Of a stretch of 64,000 nucleotides of DNA, positions 25,671 to 34,182 are shown piece by piece (the stretch's first letter is position 1; each line of letters starts with the position of its first letter). The stretch lies in assembly GCF_002846415.1 (NCBI RefSeq), contig NZ_PJMX01000001.1:6634001-6698000 (forward strand), read 5' to 3'. The DNA comes from Streptomyces sp. TLI_146 (GTDB taxonomy: Bacteria > Actinomycetota > Actinomycetes > Streptomycetales > Streptomycetaceae). The translations under genes and the position numbers were made by a program. A model generated the notes under the pieces. It was not told the DNA's origin. It did not search any database and saw nothing but the letters and a program-made list of their open reading frames with translations.

Positions 25671-26017
25671 GACACACCCTCAGCGGTAAGCCCGATGTGG
25701 TTCCACATCTCGTCGGACGTCGGGGTCCAGTCCTCGTCCACGTAGATGCAGTCGACGGGGCACTCCAGGACGCACTTGGGGCAGCCCGAGCAGAGCTCGG
25801 GGATGATGACGACGTCGAGCCCGTTGTCGAAGATGGCGTTGAACTCGGGCGGGCAGGCACGCAGGCAGGTGTCGCAGGTGATGCACTCGGCCCGCTCGAT
25901 GCGGCGCGGCGGCTTCTTCCACGTCTCGCTGCGGGTGCGTTCGGCGATCACCTTGTTGCGCCCGGATACCGAGCCTTCCACCTCGTCGAGTGAGTCGTCG
26001 GAAGTATTCGTGGGCAT
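25667..26017 (-). CDS. 2x[4Fe-4S] ferredoxin, first gene of the hydrazine operon (KinI-like)
   Basis: A 116-residue bacterial-type ferredoxin. Eight ligands form two classical motifs: CITCDTCLRACP (Cys45, 48, 51, 55) and CSGCPKCVLECP (Cys76, 79, 82, 86); an extra Cys90 follows. An acidic 40-residue extension precedes the clusters. It should supply low-potential electrons to a partner in the operon, most simply the 640-residue protein that overlaps it by 4 bp. ATG 26017 with GAGGGGGG upstream is preferred over an in-frame upstream start at 26068. Confidence 0.9.
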   Translation of the reverse strand: MPTNTSDDSLDEVEGSVSGRNKVIAERTRSETWKKPPRRIERAECITCDTCLRACPPEFNAIFDNGLDVVIIPELCSGCPKCVLECPVDCIYVDEDWTPTSDEMWNHIGLTAEGVS

Positions 26018-26687
26018 GTGGCCCCCCTCTTGTCCTGTATCGCTCGTGACCACGTAAGAGAGCATCAATAGCGGCGCCGCACCTGGGCGACGTCGGCCAG
26101 AATTACACGGAGGCCCGCTTCATGGGAATGGCGGGCGAGCGGTGTGCAGGCGCGGATCAAAACGTGTGGTGGATTCCTGCTGGAGGGAATCTTGAATCGC
26201 GCGGACTCTTGATAATCCCCGGTTCCGCAAGGGGACGCAATATGCTCAAGTCACCGCGCGGCGGCCGGGCGTACGGCGGGCGCAGGATCCCGCGAGGAGC
26301 CGGTTGACCTGCGGTAACCGGGAGATCTGGGCGAAGGGCGCGGGCGGCGGGGCCGGGCCGCGGCCGCCACACCGTACGAAGGTATACGGGAAGCGCGCCC
26401 GTGCAACCGCGGAAGTTTCGCAGTCGAACACCTTGCGCGCGCACCGCGATCTGTCAACTCCGTACGCGATTGCTTACTGGTGTCACCCTACCGTTTTCCG
26501 GGATTTGTGTCCGTTATCCCTGCCGTGCACATTCGGGTCCGGCCGGGGCTTTGGGCGAAGCAAAGGGAATCCCGTCGGGCGGGGGATTGACGGACGGGTG
26601 AAGGCGTTCTCGGGACGTCGATACAGGCGGCACGGGCGGCGCCGATACGGGATGCCGGGGCGGTCGATGTCGGTGCGGGCGACGACA
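26018..26687 (-). promoter_or_regulatory. Upstream region of the hydrazine operon, no gene seen
   Basis: About 670 bases without a supportable gene. Its right part (26400-26560) is less GC-rich than coding DNA. A short inverted repeat CCGGTT/AACCGG occurs at 26300-26305 and 26316-26321. The promoter of the six-gene - strand operon must lie here; no specific -10/-35 pair stood out. Confidence 0.45.
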
Positions 26688-26726
26688 GCGGCGCGCCACC
26701 GGGGCCGATGCCCGGTGGCGCGCCGC
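26688..26726 (-). terminator. Hairpin terminator of the first sigma-factor gene
   Basis: Perfect 16-bp arms 26688-26703 and 26711-26726 with a 7-base loop. It lies 46 bases beyond the stop codon of the - strand sigma-factor gene and separates it from the hydrazine operon. Confidence 0.85.
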
Positions 26727-26772
26727 CCGTGATGCCGCTCGGTCGCCTCGTCCCCTCGCTCGCCTCGTCGCC

Positions 26773-27705
26773 TCAGTCGCCCAGGATCGTCAGATCGGTC
26801 CGGCTGAGCCGGTCGGGGGCCGCCCGCATGTCGATGCCGGTGATCCGCTCGTCCACGATCGTGAAGCCGAAGACGACCCGCGGCCGTCCGCGCGGCGCCC
26901 ACACCGCGCCCACCGACCCGTCCACCAGCGCCAGTTGGGCGTACCGGGCCCGCCCCGAGAACGTCTTCGCCACCGAGTCCGCCCCCCGCACCTCCGTCGG
27001 CGCGCCCGCCGCCACCGCCTCCGGGTCGGCGTGCAGCACCACGTCCGGGGCGAGCATCGCGACCAGGGTGTCGAAGTCGCCGCCGCGCGAGGCGGAGAGG
27101 AAGGAGTCCACGATCCGCCGCCGCCGGTCCGGGGCGTCCGGCAGCGGGTCGACGCTCTGCACCCGCACCCGCGCCCGGCCCGCGAGCTCGCGGGCGGCCT
27201 GCGCGTCGGCGGCGCCGACGATCGGCGCGATCTCCTCGTACGGCAGCCCGAAGAGGTCGTGCAGGACGAACGCCATCCGCTCGGCCGGGTCCAGCGTCTC
27301 CAGGACCACCAGCAGCGCCAGGCCCACCGAGTCCGCCAGCAACTCCTCGTGGGCCGGGCCCATCCCGGCCAGCTCCGCCGCCAGCGCGTCGGGCACCGGG
27401 GCCGCCAGGTCGTCCGGTGCGCGGCGCGCGGCGGGCACCAGCGGCAGCAGGGGCGCGTCCGGCGAAACCGTTCTGCGCGAGCGCAGCCGGTCGAGGGAGA
27501 CGTTCGCGACCACCGTCATCAGCCAGGCGGGCAGGCCCCGGACACCCTCGTCCGTGGCGTCGTCGCCGCTGTCGATGATCTGTAACCACGCTTCCTCGAC
27601 GGCTTCATCGGCCTCGTTCAGCGTCCCCAGCATCCGGTACGCCACGGCCCGCAGATGCGGCCGGTTCTCCTCGAAACGCCGCGCCAGCCATTCGCCGTCG
27701 TCCAT
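26773..27705 (-). CDS. SigJ-like ECF sigma factor with C-terminal SnoaL-like domain
   Basis: A 310-residue ECF-type sigma factor. Region 2 begins FEENRPHLRAVAYRMLGTLNEADEAVEEAW; region 4 contains LDPAERMAFVLHDLFGLPYEEIA. From about residue 195 a SnoaL/NTF2-like domain follows (DSFLSASRGGDFDTLVAMLAPDV), as in SigJ/ECF41 proteins, where it acts as a built-in regulator instead of a separate anti-sigma factor. It is divergent from the MMPL exporter gene and a paralogue of the gene at 31264. A role in controlling the exporter is plausible. Confidence 0.92.
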   Translation of the reverse strand: MDDGEWLARRFEENRPHLRAVAYRMLGTLNEADEAVEEAWLQIIDSGDDATDEGVRGLPAWLMTVVANVSLDRLRSRRTVSPDAPLLPLVPAARRAPDDLAAPVPDALAAELAGMGPAHEELLADSVGLALLVVLETLDPAERMAFVLHDLFGLPYEEIAPIVGAADAQAARELAGRARVRVQSVDPLPDAPDRRRRIVDSFLSASRGGDFDTLVAMLAPDVVLHADPEAVAAGAPTEVRGADSVAKTFSGRARYAQLALVDGSVGAVWAPRGRPRVVFGFTIVDERITGIDMRAAPDRLSRTDLTILGD

Positions 27706-27943
27706 CGGTCACATTCCTCCGTCGCGCTCCGTCAGTGAGTGACGAACGCGTCACGGTCCTACCCTCTGGCCACGTTCCGTCATATCAGTGACGAACAAAA
27801 CCCAGCTCATGTGACAGGAAGAGGTACCCCGATCGAGTCGAGGCGATCGGGTCGTACAGGGGAGGCCCCTCGAACAACCGGAGTTCGACCGAGCCCTGAG
27901 CGGCACACGAGCGCGCAGGACTCCCGACCCTTAGCGAGCAGTC
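27706..27943. promoter_or_regulatory. Divergent promoter region with direct repeats
   Basis: This 238-bp spacer separates the sigma-factor gene and the MMPL gene. AGTGACGAAC occurs twice in direct orientation (27738-27747 and 27787-27796), and the first copy is part of an inverted repeat GTGAC-6-GTCAC (27739-27754). These could be ECF-sigma promoter elements or operators governing both genes. Confidence 0.5.
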
Positions 27944-30133
27944 ATGACGACGCATCCTCCATCACCCAGGAAGTCCACCGAGGAGCCGCCGCCCCCATCC
28001 ACGACTTCGTTCGCCCACAAGTACGCGAGGGCCGTCGCAGGCCGTCGCGCCAAGTGGGCCGTCCTCGTGCTGTGGGTGCTGCTCATCGGCGTGGGCGGAT
28101 CCCTGGCGGCCAAGCTGGGCGACGTCCAGAACAACGAAGCCCAGACGTGGTTGCCGAAGAACGCGCAGGCGACGAAGGCGGTGAAGATCGCCGAGGACTA
28201 CTTCGCGGACAAGGGCCGCCTCGGCGCGGTCGTCGTCTACGCGCGCGAAGACGGCCTCACCGACGCCGACTTGGCCAAGGTCAGCGGCGACCGCGACCGG
28301 TTCGTCACGGACAAGATCGCGGCGGCGGAGATCCCGCAGGTCACCGTGGCCTCCGACAAGAAGGCCGCGTTCCTCAGCGTGCCCATCAAGTCGGACAAGA
28401 GCGACAACAGCGTCCTCGGCGACGGTGTGAAGGACCTGCGCAAGGCGGCCCAGAAGAACGCGCCGGACGGCCTCGACGTCCGGATCACCGGCCCGGCCGG
28501 CAGCATCGCCGACTTCATCGATGTCTACTCCGGCATGGACGGCGCGCTGATGGGCGCCACGCTCGGACTCGTCGCGATCTTCCTGCTGTTCACCTACCGC
28601 AGCCCCATCCTCTGGTTGATCCCGCTCCTCTCGGTGGCTTTGGCCAGCCAGGTCGCCAGCGCCGTCGTCTATCTCCTGGCGAAACACGCCGGGCTGACGG
28701 TCAACGGGCAGAGCGCCTACGTACTGATCGTGCTGGTCCTGGGCGTCGGCACCGACTACGCGCTGCTGCTGATCGCCCGGTATCGCGAGGAACTGCACCG
28801 CCACGAGGACCGGCACGAGGCGATGGTCTACGCGCTGCAACGCTGCCTGCCCGCCATCACGGCGTCCGCGGCGACCGTCGGCATCGCCACGCTCTGCCTG
28901 GTGTTCGGCTCGATGAACTCCACCCGGGGCCTCGGCCCGGTCGTCGCCCTCGGCGTCGTCATCGTCTACTTCGCGATGACCACGCTGCTGCCCGCGTTCC
29001 TGGTGATCCTGGGCCGCTGGGTGTTCTGGCCGTTCACCCCGCGCTACTCGGCGGAGTACGTGGACGCGAGCGTCGAGAAGGAGCACGGCTTCTGGGCGAG
29101 GATCTCCGGCTTCGTGGGCCGCAGGCCGCGCCCGATCTGGATCGGCACGGTGATCGTCCTCGGGGCGCTGGCGTTCGGCGCGATGTCGCTGTCCACCGGG
29201 CAGACCCAGGCCGAGCAGTTCACCAAGAAGGTCGACTCGGTGGCGGGCCAGGAGCTGCTGTCCGACCACTTCCCGGCCGGCTCCTCGGCGCCCGCCGACG
29301 TCTACGTCAAGGACGCGGGCGCGGCCGCAGCTCTCACCACGGTCAAGGGCGTGGACGGCGTCACCAGTGCGACCAGCGTGGCGTCCAGGAACGGCTGGAC
29401 GCACATCGAGTCCGTCCTCAAGAACGCGCCGGACACCCAGGCCGCCAAGCAGACGATCGACCGTATGCGCACCGCGCTGGACCGCAGCTCCGGCGAGGCC
29501 CAGGACGCGGTGGTCGGCGGCCAGACCGCGATCGCGCTCGACACCTCCGACGCCCAGGGCAAGGAGGAGAAGGTACTGATCCCGCTGATCCTCGCGGTGG
29601 TCCTGATCATGCTGATCATCCTGCTGCGGGCCCTGGTGGCGCCGCTGATGCTGCTGCTGTCGGTGGTGCTCTCGTACACCGCGGCCGTGGGAACCGCGGC
29701 GCTGCTGTTCCACGCGGTCGGGTATCCGCGGATCGACCGGGGGCTGCTGCTGTTCGGCTTCCTGTTCCTGGTCGCCCTCGGTGTCGACTACACGATCTTC
29801 CTGATGACCCGGGCCCGGGAGGAGGTCGGCAAGCGCGGCCACCGCGACGGCGTCCTGACCAGCCTCACCGTCACCGGCGGCGTGATCACCTCGGCGGGCC
29901 TCGTCCTCGCCGCCACCTTCAGCGTCCTCGCGGCGATTCCGACGGTGGCCTCGCTGCAGCAGGGCCTGCTCGTCGCGGTCGGCATCCTGCTGGACACGTT
30001 CATCGTCCGCAGCCTGCTGATCCCGGCGCTCGCCCTGGAGCTCGGCCCGAAGTTCTGGCGCCCGGGGCACCCCGAGCGCGACGAGGCGGACCTCCCGGTC
30101 AGGCCGCGCGCCGAATCGGCACGTCTGGGCTGA
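27944..30133 (+). CDS. MMPL-family (RND) membrane transporter
   Basis: A 729-residue RND-type transporter of the MMPL family. The first transmembrane helix (WAVLVLWVLLIGVGGSLAA) is followed by an extracytoplasmic domain, then five helices including VLVLGVGTDYALLLIARYRE (about residues 260-280). This arrangement repeats in the second half with LFLVALGVDYTIFLMTRAR; the paired GxxxDY motifs carry the proton-relay Asp-Tyr residues. Actinobacterial MMPL proteins export lipids, glycolipids or antibiotics. Placed among biosynthetic genes, it may be a second exporter for the product or for a lipidic ebo product. Terminated by a hairpin at 30181. Confidence 0.93.
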   Translation: MTTHPPSPRKSTEEPPPPSTTSFAHKYARAVAGRRAKWAVLVLWVLLIGVGGSLAAKLGDVQNNEAQTWLPKNAQATKAVKIAEDYFADKGRLGAVVVYAREDGLTDADLAKVSGDRDRFVTDKIAAAEIPQVTVASDKKAAFLSVPIKSDKSDNSVLGDGVKDLRKAAQKNAPDGLDVRITGPAGSIADFIDVYSGMDGALMGATLGLVAIFLLFTYRSPILWLIPLLSVALASQVASAVVYLLAKHAGLTVNGQSAYVLIVLVLGVGTDYALLLIARYREELHRHEDRHEAMVYALQRCLPAITASAATVGIATLCLVFGSMNSTRGLGPVVALGVVIVYFAMTTLLPAFLVILGRWVFWPFTPRYSAEYVDASVEKEHGFWARISGFVGRRPRPIWIGTVIVLGALAFGAMSLSTGQTQAEQFTKKVDSVAGQELLSDHFPAGSSAPADVYVKDAGAAAALTTVKGVDGVTSATSVASRNGWTHIESVLKNAPDTQAAKQTIDRMRTALDRSSGEAQDAVVGGQTAIALDTSDAQGKEEKVLIPLILAVVLIMLIILLRALVAPLMLLLSVVLSYTAAVGTAALLFHAVGYPRIDRGLLLFGFLFLVALGVDYTIFLMTRAREEVGKRGHRDGVLTSLTVTGGVITSAGLVLAATFSVLAAIPTVASLQQGLLVAVGILLDTFIVRSLLIPALALELGPKFWRPGHPERDEADLPVRPRAESARLG

Positions 30134-30180
30134 CCTCGTACGCACGACAGGCGCACCTGCTCGTACGTGCGGTCCTCGAT

Positions 30181-30216
30181 CGCGGGCGCGTCGCTTCCCG
30201 AGGGAGGCGACGCGCC
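30181..30216 (+). terminator. Hairpin terminator after the MMPL gene
   Basis: Perfect 12-bp arms 30181-30192 and 30205-30216, 12-base loop, 48 bases after the MMPL stop codon. Confidence 0.75.
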
Positions 30217-30296
30217 CGTGGCGTGTCCGGAACCGCGGCGTCACACTTTCGCGGGCCGTCTCGTCAGTGTGGCGACACTTCAACCGAGGAGGAGCC

Positions 30297-31061
30297 ATGA
30301 CGTCGCCCATCCTGGTGACCGGCGGCACGGGCACGCTGGGACGACTGGTCGTCTCACGGCTGCGGGACGCCGGTGCCGACGTCCGGGTGCTCAGCAGGAA
30401 GAGCCGCCCGGACGAGAACGGCATCGCGTACGTGACCGGCGACCTGGCCAAGGACCAGGGCATCGGCCCCGCGGTCGAGGGCGTCCGGGCGCTCGTGCAC
30501 TGCGCCAGCGACAAGAAGGGCGACGCCGACGCCACCCGCAACCTGGTCCGCGCGGCGGAGAAGGCGGGGGTCGCGCACGTCGTCTACATCTCCATCGTCG
30601 GCGTCGAGGACGTCTCGTTCGGCTACTTCAAGTCCAAGCTGGAGTCGGAGCGGGTGATCACCGAGTCCGGGCTGCCGTGGACGCTGCTGCGGGTCACCCA
30701 GTTCTACGACTTCATCCTCGACGGGGCCAGGAAGGCGCGGAAGCTGCCGCTGGTCCCGGTGCCCTCGGGCTTCAAGGTGCAGCCGATCGACCCCGAGGAG
30801 GTGGCGGTCCGGCTCGCCGAACTGGCCCTGGACAAGCCCGCCGGGCGCGTCCGCGACCTGGTGGGGCCGCAGGCCACGGACGCCGTAGCGATGATCCGCG
30901 CGTATCTGAAGGCCGTCCACAAGGGCTCCCCGGTGGTGCCGGTGTGGATGCCCGGCATCGGGAAGATCCGCTCCGGCGGGCTGCTGCCGAAGGGCCCGAG
31001 GGACGGGTACGACACGGCCCGGGTGACCTGGGAGGACTTCCTGGCCGCCAAGCTCGGCTGA
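30297..31061 (+). CDS. NAD(P)H-binding atypical SDR (NmrA/epimerase-like)
   Basis: A 254-residue atypical short-chain dehydrogenase. The dinucleotide motif is TGGTGTLGRLVVSRL (about residues 7-21); VYISIVGVED and YFKSKLESERVITESGLPWT follow, with Lys in place of the YxxxK arrangement. Such proteins are reductases, epimerases or redox-sensing proteins. Start ATG 30297 follows GAGGAGGAG; a palindrome AGTGT-ggcg-ACACT at 30266-30279 precedes it and could be an operator. It lies 202 bp upstream of the second SigJ-like gene; oxidoreductase/epimerase genes next to ECF41/SigJ-type factors are a known arrangement and often the sigma factor's targets. Confidence 0.85.
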   Translation: MTSPILVTGGTGTLGRLVVSRLRDAGADVRVLSRKSRPDENGIAYVTGDLAKDQGIGPAVEGVRALVHCASDKKGDADATRNLVRAAEKAGVAHVVYISIVGVEDVSFGYFKSKLESERVITESGLPWTLLRVTQFYDFILDGARKARKLPLVPVPSGFKVQPIDPEEVAVRLAELALDKPAGRVRDLVGPQATDAVAMIRAYLKAVHKGSPVVPVWMPGIGKIRSGGLLPKGPRDGYDTARVTWEDFLAAKLG

Positions 31062-31263
31062 CGGCCGGGAACCCTGTCCCGGACGGCCGGGCGGCGTCCG
31101 GGACGGGGAACGGGAACACCAACAGGAACACCAACGGGAAGACAATTTCGTAGGAAATATCCGAACTGGATACCGAACATCCAAGATGTGAACTTAATGT
31201 GACTTGTCCCATAGGCTGGGCTTCGCGGTACGTGACGACGAGCCCGGTGGAGGAATGTGACCG

Positions 31264-32136
31264 ATGGACGAGACCGAACGGCTGGCGGAGCGCTTCGAGG
31301 CGTACCGCCCCCATCTGCGGGCCGTCGCCTACCGGATGCTGGGCTCGCTGAGCGAGGCCGAGGACGCCGTGCAGGAGTCCTGGTTCCGGCTCAGCCGCTC
31401 GGACGTGAGCGCGGTCGAGAACCTGGGCGGCTGGCTGACCACGGTCGTCGCCCGCGTCTGCCTGGACATGCTGCGCTCGCGCGAGTCGCGGCGCGAGGAC
31501 CTGCTGGGCGAGCGGCCACCGCCCGTCCACCACGGCGTACATGAGAGCGCCGACCCCGAACAGGAGGCGGTGCTCGTCGACTCGGTCGGCCCGGCGCTGC
31601 TCGTGGTGCTCGACACGCTCTCGCCCGCGGAGCGGCTCGCCTTCGTGCTGCACGACATGTTCGCCGTCCCCTTCGACGACATCGCCCCGGTCGTGGGGCG
31701 CTCCACCATCGCCACCCGGCAGCTCGCCAGCCGGGCGCGCCGCCGGGTCGCGGGCGCCGAGGCCGCGCCCGCCGCCGACCGCGGGCGCCAGCGGCAGATC
31801 GTCGACGCCTTCCTGGCCGCCTCGCGCGCCGGCCGGTTCGACGAACTGCTCGCCCTGCTCGACCCGGAGGTCGTGGTCCGTGTCGACGGCGCCGCCCTGG
31901 CGATGGGCGCGAGCGGCGCCCTGGGTGCCCAGGCGGTCGCCAAGACCTTCTCGGGCCGGGCCCAAGTTGCACAGCTCGCGCTGGTGGACGGGGCTCCGGG
32001 CATGGTCTGGGCGCCGAACGGCAGCGTGAAGGTGGTCTTCGACTTCATCGTCGTGGACGGGCGGATCGCCGCGATCGACATGCTCGCCGACCCCGGGCAA
32101 CTGGACGAAATGGACGTGAAGGTGCTCGCGGAGTAA
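31264..32136 (+). CDS. Second SigJ-like ECF sigma factor with C-terminal SnoaL-like domain
   Basis: A 290-residue paralogue of the sigma factor at 26773. Region 2: FEAYRPHLRAVAYRMLGSL then SEAEDAVQESWFRLS; region 4: LSPAERLAFVLHDMFAVPFDDIAPVVGR; C-terminal NTF2-like domain from about residue 180 (VDAFLAASRAGRFDELLALL). The 200-bp upstream region carries short GGAACACCAAC repeats near 31110 and is otherwise featureless. A hairpin at 32220 ends transcription. Confidence 0.92.
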   Translation: MDETERLAERFEAYRPHLRAVAYRMLGSLSEAEDAVQESWFRLSRSDVSAVENLGGWLTTVVARVCLDMLRSRESRREDLLGERPPPVHHGVHESADPEQEAVLVDSVGPALLVVLDTLSPAERLAFVLHDMFAVPFDDIAPVVGRSTIATRQLASRARRRVAGAEAAPAADRGRQRQIVDAFLAASRAGRFDELLALLDPEVVVRVDGAALAMGASGALGAQAVAKTFSGRAQVAQLALVDGAPGMVWAPNGSVKVVFDFIVVDGRIAAIDMLADPGQLDEMDVKVLAE

Positions 32137-32219
32137 CCGGCCAACCCCCGGACGGAGTACGGAAACCGGGAACGTCCCCTGTTTCGGTGGCGCCGGAACA
32201 CCCTTCCATGCAACACCAA

Positions 32220-32255
32220 GAGGCGCAGCGCGGCCATCGGGCCGTGCTGCGCCTC
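32220..32255. terminator. Bidirectional hairpin terminator
   Basis: Arms 32220-32235 and 32240-32255 pair over 16 positions with one mismatch (G-T type) and a 4-base loop. It lies between the converging sigma-factor and gamma-glutamyl-hydrolase genes. Confidence 0.85.
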
Positions 32256-32292
32256 TGTCATTCCTTGAGCGGATCCCGACCGGTGCGGAGCC

Positions 32293-33045
32293 TCAGCCGC
32301 GCCGTACCGACATCCGCTGGCGCGCCGCCTCCGCGAGCGCGATGAACGGGCTGTCGTCGTCGGACTCCTCGGCGTGCCACTGCACCCCGACCGCGAACGG
32401 GTGGTCGTTGACCTCGATGGCCTCCACCGTCCCGTCCTCGGACCAGGCGGTCACCGTCAGGCCCTCGCCGACCTCGTCGATGACCTGGTGGTGGTGGCAG
32501 GGCACGACGTCCTTGGCGAGGAACTTGGCGAGATGGCTGCCCGGTTCGAGGCGCACCTTCTGCTGGCCGTACTCCTTCCCGCCGGGGGAGTGGTTGTCGT
32601 GGCCGACGATCTCCGGAAGGTGCTGGTGGAGGGTGCCGCCGCGCAGGATGTTCATCAGCTGCTCGCCCCGGCAGATGCCGAGCGTGGGCAGGTCGGAGGC
32701 CAACGCGGCTTCCAGCAGGGCCAGTTCGTGCCGGTCGCGGACCTTGTCGTTCCAGCCGGTCTTCTCGTGCTTCTCCTGGCCGTAGAGCTCCGGGTCCGCG
32801 TCCGGACCGGCCAGCATGAGCAGGCCGTCGAGCCCGTCGACGGCCTGCTCGATCCCGGGCTGCGGAGCCAGCAGAACCGGTATGCAACCGGCGTCGGCGA
32901 CCTTCTGGACGAACGTCTGGGGGACGAACGTCGCGTCCATCTCGAAGATCGCGAATTTGATCTGGGTCACGACGGCCGTGATGCCGATGATGGGCCGGCG
33001 GGTGCGGTCCAGCGAGTTCAAGGTCTCATTGACGGCGGAATGCAC
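32293..33045 (-). CDS. Class I glutamine-amidotransferase-like gamma-glutamyl hydrolase (PuuD family)
   Basis: A 250-residue class I GATase-fold peptidase resembling PuuD (gamma-glutamyl-GABA hydrolase). The nucleophile Cys125 lies in TLGICRGEQLMNILRGG, and the His224/Glu226 pair in GVQWHAEE completes the triad. The family hydrolyses gamma-glutamyl amides. Because the region's hydrazine cassette should load nitrogen on the glutamate side chain, this protein is a candidate for removing glutamate after transfer to the polyketide; this is inference. GTG 33045 has GAGGTG upstream; a GTG at 33057 is possible. It is the second gene of a two-gene operon, 18 bp after the NmrA-like gene. Confidence 0.88.
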   Translation of the reverse strand: MHSAVNETLNSLDRTRRPIIGITAVVTQIKFAIFEMDATFVPQTFVQKVADAGCIPVLLAPQPGIEQAVDGLDGLLMLAGPDADPELYGQEKHEKTGWNDKVRDRHELALLEAALASDLPTLGICRGEQLMNILRGGTLHQHLPEIVGHDNHSPGGKEYGQQKVRLEPGSHLAKFLAKDVVPCHHHQVIDEVGEGLTVTAWSEDGTVEAIEVNDHPFAVGVQWHAEESDDDSPFIALAEAARQRMSVRRG

Positions 33046-33063
33046 AGTGCACCTCACAAAGTG

Positions 33064-33891
33064 TCAGAGCTGGGGTACGGGGCGGAGCTCCGCCTCGTGG
33101 TGGGTGATCCACTCGGCGTACGTGTAGGCCGGCCGGCCGGTGACGACGTCGACGGTGGGAAGCACGGGTGCGACCTCCCCCTGCGTGTCCCGGCGCCGGT
33201 CGAGGATCTGGTCGGCCACGTACCCCGAGAGGTACTTGACCATCTGCTCGCGGACGCGTTCGCGCGGCACTTCCTGGAAGCGGGTGGGGATGCCGAGCGC
33301 GGCACCGATCATGCGCACCCGCTCCTGCGGGCTGAGCGACTGGGGTCCGGTGATCGAATGGATCACTCCGGATTCCGCCGCGAGCAGGGACTTCACCGCG
33401 ACCGCCGCGATGTCGCGCTCATGGATCGGCGCCATCGCGGAACTTCCGTACACACCGTGCACCACTCCGTCTTTGGCGATCTGGGGTATCCAGAGGAGAT
33501 CGTTGGACATGAACGCGCTCGGCCGCAGGAACGTCCACGACATTCCCGACTCGACGACTGCCTTCTCGCACGCGATGTGCGGCTCTTCGGCAGCATAGGT
33601 GACCGCCTCCGAAGACAGCATGACGACATGTTGCACCCCGGCTCGCGCGATGGCGTCGACGGCTCCCTGGAGCCGGCCGAACACCGGCCAGAGGTAGAGG
33701 CGTTCGACCCCGCGCAGTGCGGCGGTCAGGGTTTCGGGCCGGCTCAGGTCGGCCGCCAGGACCTCCACTTCGCCCGGCAGGGCGCACGTGGACGGGTCGC
33801 GTGCGATGGCCCGCACCTGCTCCCCCGATTTCAGCAGCTCGTCGACGATGTTTCTGCCGACGTTCCCGGTCGCGCCGGTTACCAAGATCAT
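33064..33891 (-). CDS. NmrA-like NAD(P)-dependent reductase
   Basis: A 275-residue NmrA-family atypical SDR. It starts MILVTGATGNVGRNIV, with the TGATGNVG nucleotide-binding loop, followed by VVMLSSEAV, then CEKAVVESGMSWTFLRPSAF, which is typical for NmrA/isoflavone-reductase-like proteins. Some members reduce quinones or enones in aromatic polyketide tailoring; others are regulators. ATG 33891 is preceded by GGGAGAAG. It forms an operon with the downstream gamma-glutamyl hydrolase, supporting a joint tailoring role. Confidence 0.87.
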   Translation of the reverse strand: MILVTGATGNVGRNIVDELLKSGEQVRAIARDPSTCALPGEVEVLAADLSRPETLTAALRGVERLYLWPVFGRLQGAVDAIARAGVQHVVMLSSEAVTYAAEEPHIACEKAVVESGMSWTFLRPSAFMSNDLLWIPQIAKDGVVHGVYGSSAMAPIHERDIAAVAVKSLLAAESGVIHSITGPQSLSPQERVRMIGAALGIPTRFQEVPRERVREQMVKYLSGYVADQILDRRRDTQGEVAPVLPTVDVVTGRPAYTYAEWITHHEAELRPVPQL

Positions 33892-34182
33892 GTCTTCTCC
33901 CGTGGTCAAGGGGGGACTGACGGATGGCTTGCATTTTTGCGAAGGCGACACGAAACGGGCACGGGAAATCCGGGCAGGGCGGAACCCGGCACGGGAATTG
34001 CGGGCGGTGGACAAAAGCGGTCAGCGGGCGGCCGGGCGGCGGGCGCCGGGAATAAGTGACTGACCGGTAAGTAATGGGATTATGAAAGAAAAGTTCCGCA
34101 GGGAAGCGTCGGCCATGAGGCAGCGGTGCCTCATGGCCGACGGTGGAGCGAGGTGGAGCGGGGCGGGTGCGGGGGAGTGCGG

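Noticed and set aside
26018..26687. Possible small genes in the gap between the ferredoxin and sigma-factor genes.
   Set aside because: Short frames exist on both strands, but none has codon bias or a ribosome-binding site that would support it.
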